Source: Larix sibirica (Eukaryota; Streptophyta; Pinopsida; Pinales; Pinaceae). From it: 24,289 nt of DNA. The stretch lies in contig NWUY0300011243.1 of assembly GCA_004151065.3 (NCBI GenBank), positions 1 to 24,289 of the forward strand, in the 5' to 3' direction. The notes under the pieces were generated by a model. The model worked only from the letters and a program-made list of their open reading frames with translations. It searched no databases and was not told the origin of the DNA. The translations under genes and the position numbers were made by a program. Positions 1-8,134 of this stretch are shown here, piece after piece. Every line of letters starts with the position of its first letter. Position 1 is the stretch's first letter.

Positions 1-120
1 GGGCCAAAAGGCCCTTTCTACAGCCCAATGAGGATGAGATGTGTCAAGTCTTGGAGCCGACATGTGACAAATGTGACACATCTGGACCCCATTGAGCTGT
101 AGAAAAGGCCTTTTGACCCA
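1..120. repeat. Imperfect foldback (inverted repeat), MITE-like end
   Basis: Bases 1-46 are the reverse complement of 74-120 with about 39 of 46 positions matching, separated by a 27-base loop. The outer end reads GGGCCAAAAGGCC on the left and GGCCTTTTGACCC on the right. One base of the left arm appears to lie outside the window. Foldback units of this size are typical of small non-autonomous DNA transposons (MITEs), and also of long hairpin transcripts. No target-site duplication can be checked because the left flank is missing, so family assignment is not possible. Confidence 0.6.
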
Positions 121-522
121 ATAAATATTTTGTTTTTAAGAATTGTAAAAGATCAGAAATTGTTAAGTTTCCTTGAGTCTTGCTTTTTTAATTTTTTAAG
201 TGTGGCTTTTGTAGCTAATGAAGATTGTTTAATGCATACTTACCAAGTTTTCAGCGTCTCAAGGAAACTGATTTATAAAATTATATCCTATCACAATTTG
301 TTCTTTGTGAAACTGATTTATAAAAGTATATCCTATTACAATTTGTTCTTTGTGCAGACAGTAAAAACTATATATGAAGCAATGGTTCCCATCACTTCAA
401 AAGCATTGGAAAACAACCCAAGCACTAAGAGATTTGACAACAACTGTGGGTGTGACAAACATGTATTGGATGTGGCTACTCTGCTCTATCTGTATATGAT
501 TAATATCTCTGGCAGTCACTGA
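103..522 (+). CDS. Open frame, possible terminal exon of an unknown gene
   Basis: The frame stays open for about 140 codons up to a TGA at 520-522, long for DNA this AT-rich, but it has no good ATG start (the first long stretch begins with TTG at 130). It contains a 45-bp tandem duplication in frame (264-353), giving two 15-residue copies beginning KLIYK. A polypyrimidine stretch ending TTTGTGCAG at about 347-355 resembles a 3' splice site. The residues after it, TVKTIYEAMVPITSK and on to the stop, look more protein-like than the part before, so a last exon from about 356 to 522 is the best guess. I do not recognise the product, and it could be chance. Confidence 0.25.
   Translation, partial: KRPFDPINILFLRIVKDQKLLSFLESCFFNFLSVAFVANEDCLMHTYQVFSVSRKLIYKIISYHNLFFVKLIYKSISYYNLFFVQTVKTIYEAMVPITSKALENNPSTKRFDNNCGCDKHVLDVATLLYLYMINISGSH
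264..353. repeat. Tandem repeat, 2 x 45 bp
   Basis: Units at 264-308 and 309-353 differ at only a few bases. The period is a multiple of three, so it keeps the overlapping open frame. Confidence 0.9.
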
Positions 523-554
523 ATGTAAAGGACTTAAAAATGTCTCTCTAATTT

Positions 555-902
555 GATCTTAAATGTTTACTTTATTTTCGGGCTATTAGTATTTGAAGGC
601 AACTCAATTAAAGAAATCAGTCCAGTGGTAGCTGCAAACAAGATTCTTTGTCATTTTGTTATTCAAATATGATCTTAAATGTTTACTTTATTTTTGGGCT
701 ATTAGTATTTGAAGGCAACTCAATTAAAGAAAGCAGTCCAGTGGTAGCTGCAAACAAGATTCTTTGTCATTTTGTTATTCAAATATGATCTTAAATGTTT
801 ACTTTATTTTTGGGCTATTAGTATTTGAAGGCAACTCAATTAAAGAAATCAGTCCAGTGGTAGCTGCAAACAAGATTCTTTGTCATTTTGTTATTCAAAT
901 AT
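555..902. repeat. Tandem repeat, 3 x 116 bp
   Basis: Three head-to-tail units (555-670, 671-786, 787-902) start with GATCTTAAATG and end with TTATTCAAATAT. They differ at about one or two positions each, for example TTTTCGGG in the first against TTTTTGGG in the others. No coding frame runs through. This is a recent minisatellite-type expansion, or the 3' region of the gene suspected upstream. Confidence 0.95.
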
Positions 903-922
903 GAGTACTGGTTTGAAGTTTT

Positions 923-1108
923 GAACTGTTCTGAGAGGCAGTGTTCAACAAGCATCTAACTAAATTCGTTCTAGAAGGCAGGATGAACTGTTCTGAGAGG
1001 CAGTGTTCAACAAGCATCTAACTAAATTCGTTCTCGAAGGCATGATGAACTGTTCTGAGAGGCAGTGTTCAACAAGCATCTAACTAAATTCGTTCAAGAA
1101 GGCAGGAT
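923..1108. repeat. Tandem repeat, 3 x 62 bp
   Basis: Units at 923-984, 985-1046 and 1047-1108 start with GAACTGTTCTGAGAGG and end with AGAAGGCAGGAT. They are near-identical, with differences at GTTCTAG, GTTCTCG and GTTCAAG. The sequence is unrelated to the 116-bp repeat just upstream. Confidence 0.95.
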
Positions 1109-1141
1109 TATGCAAGCCTCTGACATTCTTTTCTAGAAGGA

Positions 1142-1212
1142 AGAAGGAAGCAACATGTGGAATCCATTAAATGGAAGCTTTTGAGAAGGAAGCAACATGT
1201 GGAATCCATTAA
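1142..1212. repeat. Tandem repeat, 2 units, 42-bp period
   Basis: A 29-base identical core starting AGAAGGAAGCAACATG occurs at 1142-1170 and 1184-1212. Nothing else is recognisable from 1213 to about 1351. Confidence 0.85.
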
Positions 1213-1423
1213 GTTAGGACCTGGAAAAGTATTATATTTTATGAGCTGATTTGGCTTCTCTTTCACTCCTGTGTCCTCCCACATGTATATTACTGGGTAA
1301 GTTATACGACCATGTTGGGCCCCGTGTTGGGTGTTGTGCTTTTTTTAGGGATGCCAGCTTTTATTGTCCAGTAGAAAGTAGATAATGGATTTGATTGCCC
1401 TGGGGACACTTTTTACCTCAAAT

Positions 1424-1530
1424 GTGTTCCAGCAGGAAAAGAGAACAGCAACATGTGCTCCAGCAGGAAAGATTGGCATTGCTTACAGAACAGCAATATG
1501 TGCTCCAGCAGGAAAGATGGGCATTGTACA
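1424..1530. repeat. Short tandem expansion within the LTR-like segment
   Basis: The block GTGCTCCAGCAGGAAAGAT occurs three times, starting at about 1424, 1455 and 1500, with AGAACAGCAA between copies. The related segment at about 8205-8230 carries it once, so the expansion is private to this copy. Confidence 0.8.
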
Positions 1531-1780
1531 TAACGTTCTGAGTATGACAAACACAAATGTAGCAAAAATGTTTCCTCTCATGGAAAGTTCCTTTCATCCA
1601 TTTTTGGTGACTTAAAGTAATCATCCATTTTTGGATATTAATGCAGTTTGTAGCCCAGAAAGAAAAGGTTATTCTGAGAGAAAAATACAAACGTATGGGC
1701 ATGGCGTATAGACAAATACAAAGGAAGGAATAGTTATTCAATAACTACCACATACGTTAACATCTCAGAATGGAATAACC

Positions 1781-1790
1781 ATATAAATAC
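1781..1790 (+). promoter_or_regulatory. TATA-box-like site in LTR-like segment
   Basis: ATATAAATAC sits about 20 bases after a GTTAACATC block. The same pairing, with TATATAAATAC, occurs at 9817-9827 and 12344-12354. Conservation of position across copies supports an old LTR core promoter, and activity is unknown. Confidence 0.35.
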
Positions 1791-2062
1791 ATGCACATTA
1801 GGTATTTGTGTTTTGAAAGTATTTATTCTTCTTCCTGTTTTGTGTTTTGAAAGTATTTATTCTTTTTCCTTTTTAAATTTACTAGTTTTTATTTTTTATT
1901 TTTAAGTTAAGTGTATATATGATATGCTTTTAGGTTTTCTATATAAATACATATACAAAGTATTTGTGTTTTGAAAGTGTTTATTCTTCTTCCTTTTTAA
2001 ATTTATTAGTCTTTGATTTTTAAGTTGAGTGTATATATGATATGCTTTTAGGTTTTCTTGTA
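1781..2062. repeat. Tandem duplication carrying the TATA-like motif
   Basis: The stretch from ATATAAATAC (1781) to GCTTTTAGGTTTTCT (about 1940) recurs from 1941 to about 2055. The first copy has a further internal duplication of TTTTGAAAGTATTTATTC. Both copies keep TTAAGT(T)-AGTGTATATATGATATGC. The duplication therefore doubles the putative core promoter of the LTR. Confidence 0.75.
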
Positions 2063-2599
2063 TAAGATGATTTCACCATCATATTTTGAAAAAATAAATA
2101 ATAGAATTCATATAGACTTATATCTTTATGCACAATTTTATTATCGTTTTACATAAAAGTTGTAATTTTGAATACTTTCATCATTAGAAAATTTTGCATT
2201 TATGATAAGGACTACACTCATGAGAAAACTCATCTTAAACAAGTCTTTCAAAATCATAAAAACTCTTATAAGCAAATAAATAAAGTTCCCTAGTGTTGGA
2301 AAATCTCAAACCTCTAACCTATAAGCCTCTTCTCTTCATACAAGATTTCTAAAATTCTCTTAAGAAAACATCAAAATCATCTTCAAGCACTACATAACTC
2401 TAAAAAACATTTTGAAAACTGGAAACAATAAAACAAAGTTTCTCCTTTTTCATAATTTGTTGCATTGCATAGGTCAAGTAGCTTGATCCATAAGAATGAG
2501 GCTCAAAAATATGTTTTCCACAACAACCATAATGACACCATTCTACTCCCTATAACCTTGGTTGCATGAAAAATGTTGGGAATCTCTCACTAGTAACAA
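2063..2599. other. AT-rich stretch without recognisable gene
   Basis: By position this should hold the leader and gag of the gypsy element, but no gag motif, zinc knuckle or primer-binding site is visible. From about 2490 there are weak traces of the sequence that precedes retropepsin. Confidence 0.4.
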
Positions 2600-4046
2600 G
2601 GCAATGTGTAGCTGCTTTTGCCAATGGACCTTTTAAGTATACTATTTATCGTGATGTCAATCCATTGCATTGTTTTGAATTAATTGTGACGTGTCTCTAA
2701 AGGTATGATGAATATGCCATTTATGACAAGTGACATAACACTTATGGAATCCATAAAGATGGTAATGTATACAAACTCACCTTTACTTCTTTTTTGCCCA
2801 ACACTTCTTGACCTTCTTGACCTTTTGACAAATGTAACAACCTAATATCAATAAGTTCTTAAAACTTGGTGATGTCTATCAAGTTAAATAAATCAACATA
2901 GGGAAGCTCCCTACTTCAAAGATTCAGGATATTATAGATTCTTATTCATATTTTTTTGAAGAACCCATAGGTCTACCTCATCTTCACACCATTAGCACAA
3001 CATTGATAACTCTTCTGAATATCACACTACAACAATTAAGAATGAAGAGATCAAGAAATAGTGGAAAAAACTTCTTTAAGGTGGTAACATCCATCACGAC
3101 TCTTCTCCTTGTGGTTCCCTAGTTTTCATTTCACCCAAGAAAGAATATGAAGAATGACGATTATGCACAAATGAAAAAGCATTGAACTCTATCACTTTGA
3201 AAACTTGATACCTTGCCCATAATAGATGATCTCAAAGACTTGTTTAAGGGGGTCAAACATTTCAACAAAAATGATTTAACTCTGGTTATAATTAGCTATC
3301 TATGAAGCATTCATATGCATGGAAAACAACTTTCGAAACTAAATATGAGCTTTATGAATGGCTAGGCATGCCTCTTGGTCTTATATACTAATGATTCAAC
3401 TGAATCAACAATAACATATTTTCTCCACATTCAGGTATAAATCTATGGTGAAATATTTGGATGGCATATTCATTGGAAGACCATATTTAGCATGTTTTGA
3501 TTGCTACAAGGAAAAATGAAAAAGTCCTTTTTTGGACAGACTTCTAATCATTATTTACGTTATCTTGTTTACCGCAATAGGTTGCATGCAAATTTAGGCA
3601 AGGTCGGTCCTTTAGGGTTGGTTCACTCCATCTAATACCACATATTTAAAGAGTTTTATTAGTATGAATTATACAGAAAATTCATCTAACATTTCTCTCA
3701 CGTTGTCCAACCACTTTATGAGATTTTCAATCAAAAACAACTTTTTTCATGAAATGCAGCAACAACTAAGATATTTCAATAGCTTAAGGACGACCTTTGT
3801 TTGGATTGAGTGCTTACTCTTTTTAATTTGCATTAGTGCTTTTAGATAAAGAACAATGCTTCAAATTTTATCATAAGCGTTCTTCCTAAACATGGATGAA
3901 ACCAAATTACATATTACTCAAAAACAATTTATACCCCAAACAAAATTATAATATAGATGATAAAGTGTTCTATGCATTAGTTCAATTACTCAAGAAATAG
4001 AGATACTACATCCTCCATTGTAAGATGACAATTTGTATTTTTTAGG
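2600..4046 (+). pseudogene. pol: Ty3/gypsy pol remnant: protease, RT, RNase H
   Basis: A badly decayed polyprotein is readable only by changing frame. Around 2640-2800 a protease-end signature is visible (DVNPLHC, then RYDEYAIYD and IHKDGNVYKLTF). Around 2950-3480 comes reverse transcriptase: EPIGLPHLHTI, EEIKK, SPCGSLVF, ALNSITLKT, LPIIDDLKDL, AWKTTFETKYELYEWLGMPL, and the active-site box as KYLDG at 3451-3465, in which the second catalytic Asp is Gly. Around 3665-3805 the connection follows (LYRKFI, HFSHVVQPLYEI). At 3905-4040 the RNase H start is visible (TYYSKT, NYNIDDKVFYALVQLLKK). Stops include TGA after LKT and TAA after GLIY. RNase H is cut at about 4046, where the LINE begins. Integrase is absent here. 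The element is certainly inactive. Confidence 0.85.
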
Positions 4047-4105
4047 TGTTTTAATTTTTATTTTTATTTTTATTTTTCACAAAAGAAAAAAAAAAAGAAG
4101 GAGGA
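4045..4105 (-). repeat. A-rich LINE 3' tail plus simple repeat
   Basis: On the plus strand this is a (TTTTTA)n run followed by AAAAGAAAAAAAAAAAG. On the LINE's strand the first part reads as a poly(A)/TAAAA tail just after the RNase H stop, as expected for target-primed insertion. Confidence 0.7.
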
Positions 4106-4118
4106 AGGTCGCTATCCA

Positions 4119-4757
4119 TTATAAATCACATTGTTCATAGGTCCGATTGACCATACAAAAAACTTCATCAACAATTTCAGCATGAAATATTTTGTCTCCT
4201 ATACTAGCCATATCTTCATATATGTTAATTGTTATATACACCCACAATAGATAAACAACCAAAAAACCGATACATTCCCCATAATACCAGCTTATATGAA
4301 AGTTATCCAAGATGAGGTTCTGAGGCATCTTCTGTAATATCTTCATTAATACCTTCCCACTAATGCCAGTTACCTTCCCTCTCCTGAAGCCCATTTTGGA
4401 TAGATGATCAGTAGACATGTTTCTTTCCTTGTAGATGTGGTGATATGTAATGCCATGAAATAAGGCTTCTAATCTATTGAGTTCTTCATAAAGAGGCTTC
4501 AAATAAATGTTCTTTGGGGTTTTTCTAAGCTTTAACCAATCGATGACCAACATGGAGTCCCCAAAGACTTCAATATTTTGGACCACCTTTGAAAGAGCCA
4601 ATAACATTAATAATTTAAGAGTCATTAACTTAGCTCGATTGTTGGTGCTCCTACCTAGTCTTTCTGCAAATTTGGAATAGACAGAATCAGATAAGTATAG
4701 GTGACCCCCTACACCAACCATTCCTAGTCTGCCCTACGAGGCACCATCAAAATAAGA
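4119..4757 (-). pseudogene. LINE RNase H domain
   Basis: The conceptual frame starts at about 4757 with SYFDGAS (first catalytic Asp at 4746-4748), meets a TAG at 4734-4736, then runs open through 200 codons to 4119. Motifs follow the plant RNase H (RVT_3) order: VGVGGHLYLSD, AERLGRSTNNRAKLMTL, VFGDSMLVIDWL, and STDHLSKMG near the end. The Asp of GDS and that of TDHLSK are kept. The usual Glu of the NNxAEL motif is Lys here. It belongs to the LINE polyprotein downstream of the zinc-binding module. The ATG at 4721 is only the first Met after the nonsense codon, not a true start. Confidence 0.85.
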
Positions 4758-4910
4758 CTAGCTTCTATATTTATCAATATGCTCCTCACAAATCCTTCTC
4801 TACTTTGGTGGTCCTCTAGGTTGGGGGAAATGATCTAGAATTTTCAGACTTTTAGATGCATAAACCTGTGGTGGAATGGAAAGGTCCCGAAAAATAACCT
4901 TTTTCTTGGT

Positions 4911-5290
4911 TTACCATGCTCCCCATATCATCAGGGTTTGAAGGGACTTGTATTCAAAAAAGTCTACATTGTTAAGCCATGCTTGTAGTGCCTCTTGGAG
5001 ATCATTACCATTCAAGGTGAATTGGATGCCTTTAAATTGCACAACATGGTTCCACATACTATTCATATAAGGACAAAAAATGAAAACATGACTAATATTT
5101 CCAGAGTCTTCATCATAGAGGGGGCATCTACTCAGGCCAAAACCATACTTTTTTATCATATTGTCCTAAACAGGGACCTTTCTAGATAATGCTAACCACA
5201 TAAATAGTTTGGTCTTTAGAGGGCACTACAACTTCCATAGAACATGAGTCCACCATTCAGGCTCGAGTAAGTCCTCCTCTTCCCGAATCA
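4911..5290 (-). pseudogene. LINE zinc-binding module (zf-RVT)
   Basis: Reading down from about 5290, the frame gives WTHVLWKL, a TAG, PLKTKLFMWLALSRKVPV, a TAG, then DNMIKKYGFGLSRCPLYDED, SHVFIFCPYMNSMW and a tryptophan-rich end (IWGAW). This matches the zf-RVT module that follows RT in plant L1 elements. The second Cys of the usual CPLC is Tyr, while the later His and Cys remain. Two in-frame stops break it. A degenerate linker (about 4760-4910, with PPQVYASKSLKILDHFPQP on the same strand) joins it to the RNase H. Confidence 0.8.
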
Positions 5291-5893
5291 ACCTATATCC
5301 CAATGAAGGAAAATAATTACAACCTTATATATTCTTGGACCATAGCAGGTTATCATCTTTATCTTTCATGCATATGTGGCTATAATGTAGAGATTTTGTA
5401 TGTATTTTCACATAATTGTTTTATCTACCTCAAAGCCCAACTCCTTAGTAGTGCTCCAAACCTGTCTCATAGGAGAAGGGTTGTGTATATCTTGAATCTG
5501 AATCAGAAAGAGTATGCCCTTATCCCTTAGTGATTCTATCATCACTTTAGGTATTCTATAAGAATCTAAGCAACCAATCCATGGATCCTGAAAAATCCTA
5601 ACTCTTATCCCATTGCCTAATTCCCATGCAATCCAGTCCCCAATAACATCAAATACTAGTATCATAGGCTTTCATATTGTAGAGATGTTCCTTAAAGACT
5701 TGTTTCTGGATCATAACCATTCTTCTATGGTGAGGGGGTATATGTATTTCTGGTGTACAAATTTGACCCAAATCCCTTCACCATTAAGGACTCTCCAAAC
5801 ACCCTTAGAAACTAAGGCTTTTACAAAACAAGTATATTCTTCAAACCCCCCTAAATCTTTTGGAAGGGTAGGATTTTTCCAAGAAACCCACGG
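5291..5893 (-). pseudogene. LINE RT thumb / post-RT linker
   Basis: The minus strand reads WVSWKNPTLPKDLGGL just below 5893, then KALVSKGVWRVLNGEGIW and FVHQKYI, and at 5665-5408 an open stretch with DWIAWELGNGIRVRIFQDPWIG. These are the usual landmarks between the RT core and the zinc module in plant L1 copies (VSW..PK..GGL, W..GNG..I.I..DPW). Frame changes and stops are needed to read through. Confidence 0.75.
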
Positions 5894-6355
5894 CTAAGCT
5901 TTCTCATCAAACTTCCCTCTCCCTAAGAAATGAAAGCATAGTTTCCTGATATATTCCACTATACCAGAAGGGCCAATAATTTTGTCTTTTTGCATAGTTG
6001 ATACAACCTCTTTGAGCTCATCCAAAGTCACTTCATCATTTAACGATAAATTATGCTCATCACTAACAAATAAAGGATAATGAGCTACGAGGTTCAACAT
6101 TGGGCCTATAGGATTTCTCTCCTCTTCCTTGAACATATTTTGAAAATGATTCACACCAACTCTAGCCAAGTCCTTGAATCCTGTCACATGTATTCCATCT
6201 ACCTCCTCTATCTGGCATAGTGAATTGGTGTTGTTCCTATGTCTATAAAAATTATGGAAGTATTTTGTATTGTCATCCCCATGTTGCAACCATACTGCTC
6301 TGCTTTTAAGTCTAATTGATGCCTCTTCCTCAAGTAATATTTTCCTCCACCTACT
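5894..6355 (-). pseudogene. LINE RT N-terminus fused to thumb; core deleted
   Basis: From about 6355 the frame reads SRWRKILLEEEASIRLKSRA, VWLQHGDDNTKYFHNFYRHR, IEEVDGIHVTGFKDLA, LNDEVTLDELKEVVSTMQKD and KIIGPSG, the standard start of plant L1 RT up to the GPDG box (D replaced by S). Instead of the roughly 200 or more residues of palm that should follow, it passes directly at about 5950-5962 into YIRKLCFHFLGRGKFDEKA, which belongs near the RT C-terminus before VSW. No YADD box is present anywhere in the LINE. The fusion is in frame and contains no stop in 131 codons after the LQHGDD box. Confidence 0.85.
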
Positions 6356-6599
6356 TTCAAGATGTATGATGTCTCTTTTTTGTTCTAAGAATAATATCCT
6401 TCAGGCCCGTTTTCATGAAAAGTAGCCAACTAAGATTATGTCCCTCTAAGTTCAAAGTCCATGTTCCTTCTATGATCCGCAACCCATGCAATTGTTTCAG
6501 CTTTGATCCTTTTCAAATTATTTAAATATTGAATAGTTGCGAAGATTTGGCTATTTGCGTCATAGGGGTCCATAAGTGATTAATCATCTACTTATATCC

Positions 6600-7360
6600 A
6601 TCATCCTCCAGACATGTAGCATTGAATTTGAAGGGGCAAGGAGGTTTACCCTAATTCTCCTTAATTTCCAGAAATCTGGGGAAATGATCTGAGTCACCTC
6701 CTTCACCCACCCACTACTTAATAAGAGGTGCCATTCGTAAAAATCCTTCATTAATAAGATATATGTCCAGCCTTTTAGAAATCAAGTTCATTCCCGTATG
6801 CATGTTTCTCTAGGTAGGCCACAAAGGAACGGGAAGAAGATCAAATAAGGACACCTCTTCAAGCCTTTTAGTAAAATATTTTGATATTGGGTCTTTAAGC
6901 GCATTGGATCCCTTGGTCTCAGATTTCCCCATTGAGAAGTTCAAGTCGACCCCAATAATAAATCTTCCCTTATTATGAAAACCAAAGTTGAAAATCCTCT
7001 CCCAATAGGCCATCCTGTGAGTGTGAGGACCATATATATTAAGGATAGTAAGAGCTCGTCCAAATTCTCGAAAGAATAACACATAGCCCAAACCTGATAA
7101 AACCACCCAACTATTAGTACATAGGAAAGATCTGGATAGCCACCTTGTAATAATACCCCCAGATCTTCCAACAACATCAAGATATATAAATTCTCAACCA
7201 GGAAGATAAGACCTCGGTTTTGCCAGAATAGTATTGACACCGGTAGCAAGATTTTATTGTAGCATAAGGACATCGGGATGATGTATGGATACCAATCTCT
7301 TTAGGGAAAGCTTCTTTCATGGTTTCCTATCCCTTGACAATTCAGAGACAATACTAAAAT
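6600..7360 (-). pseudogene. LINE AP-type endonuclease domain
   Basis: The minus strand from about 7360 gives SLNCQGIGNHERS (N-terminal strand), HHPDVLMLQ in another frame, VVLSGLGYVLFF, FGRALTILNIYGPHTHRMAY, FIIGVDLNFSMGKSET, KRLEEVSLFDLLPVPLWPT, LISKRLD and, near 6680-6697, GDSDHFP. These follow the order of the L1 endonuclease (N of LNCQG, D and N of GVDLNF, DH of SDHFP), which nicks target DNA. At least two frameshifts and a stop after LWPT inactivate it. Confidence 0.85.
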
Positions 7361-7536
7361 TAAGTAACTAAAGCATAAGGAGAACATGATCTAAGTGTCC
7401 CTTTCAACATCTTTTTCCTCCCCGCCCTAACATCCAAGGCCGATTGTTCCCTAGCATATGACATAATAGACTTGTGACCCCGTAATCTAGAAGAGATCAA
7501 TGGAGAATCTAGATAAATGCCATTACATGATCCCGA

Positions 7537-8040
7537 TCACAAACAAGGCTTATTAGAGGACCTCGATTTGAGATGATATCGTGAGGGCTTGGGGCCCAAG
7601 ATTGTGTCACAAATAATGTCAATAGATCCCTTCACGAGAGTTTTTTCTGAGAAAAAATCCTTCAATTCTAGGAGTACTTCCATAGAAGTACCAGAAACCC
7701 TCTTCTCTCCTACCTTACTGTCAGGTCGGTCATATAGGTCAGATGTCACTGTCTTGTTAAACTTACCTCCAGTACCACAATAAAAAACACTATATCTCCT
7801 AATAATCTTAGTAACATTAGGGGGGGACTCCATACCACAGTCCTTAGAGTCAATCTCACCAATCTTTAGCACTTGGTGAAGCTCTAAGTCTGGTAAAAAT
7901 TCACTCAAAGACGTAGGAGATGTATCATAAACAACAGACAGGTCGAGTAGGGAGAGATTCTGTATAGAAACTAGGTCCTCCTCCTCACATCCAGTAGTTG
8001 GATAAGCTGCAGGCCTTCTAAAGTGGTCCCACTCACACAA
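7537..8040 (-). pseudogene. LINE ORF1-like region, C-terminal part
   Basis: A 167-codon open stretch lies just upstream (on the LINE strand) of the endonuclease. It is rich in Ser, Asp and Glu in its first half and has a basic end (LGPKPSRYHLKSRSSNKPCL). Position and composition fit the poorly conserved C-terminal tail of a plant L1 ORF1, or the linker before ORF2. No RNA-binding zinc knuckle is visible, and the LINE's 5' end is probably truncated near 8102. The assignment rests on position, since the sequence is not one I recognise directly. Confidence 0.5.
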
Positions 8041-8126
8041 GCTTCAGGAGAGGAGGGGAATCCCACGGGTGATTAGATCTATCAAACCATCTCAAAGAAG
8101 ATACAATTTTTTTTTTACTAGTAGAT

Positions 8127-8134
8127 AACAAGGG
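8127..8134 (+). promoter_or_regulatory. Possible polypurine tract before 3' LTR
   Basis: AACAAGGG directly precedes the TG that opens the LTR-like segment at 8135. It is short, and is supported only by the LTR comparison. Confidence 0.3.

Larger units (their letters stand above)
1352..2062 (+). mobile_element. Probable 5' LTR of a decayed Ty3/gypsy element
   Basis: This stretch resembles the segment starting at 8135. Both open with TG after a purine-rich run and share GGATTTGATT or GATTTGATT, a GACACTTTTT/GATCACTTTT block, the CAGGAAAGATGGGCATT block and a CATCCA...GGTGACT block. Further on, 1731-1790 matches 9757-9827, including CACATANGTTAACATC followed by TATATAAATAC. Decayed gypsy pol in the same orientation lies downstream, as expected for an LTR pair. 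The right end is uncertain, no primer-binding site is visible after it, and it has gained internal tandem duplications. The alternative is an unrelated pair of dispersed repeats. Confidence 0.45.
4045..8102 (-). mobile_element. L1-type LINE, decayed and internally deleted
   Basis: On the minus strand, reading from 8102 down to 4045, the order is an ORF1-like tail, AP endonuclease, RT N-terminus, RT thumb/linker, zf-RVT zinc-binding module, RNase H and an A-rich tail. That order is diagnostic of plant L1 elements carrying a terminal RNase H. It lies directly after the truncated gypsy RNase H on the opposite strand, so it inserted into that element. A possible target-site duplication is ACAATTTGTATTTTTTA (4028-4044) against ACAATT plus a T-run (8103-8117), imperfect and low in complexity. 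The RT catalytic core is missing and several stops are present, so the copy is dead. Confidence 0.9.

Noticed and set aside
923-1108. CRISPR-like array
   Set aside because: Units are head-to-tail without variable spacers, and the context is a plant retroelement region.
1418-1741. Minus-strand ORF of 107 codons
   Set aside because: It runs through the tandem GTGCTCCAGCAGG expansion of the LTR-like segment. The Cys/Trp-rich repetition comes from the DNA repeat, not a protein family.
3664-3849. 61-codon plus-strand ORF
   Set aside because: It overlaps the gypsy connection/RNase H remnant, which is readable in another frame (LYRKFI, HFSHVVQPLYEI). This ORF is a shadow.
5613-5897. Plus-strand ORF of 94 codons and its neighbour at 5303-5530
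   Set aside because: They lie antisense to recognisable LINE polyprotein and show no domain of their own.
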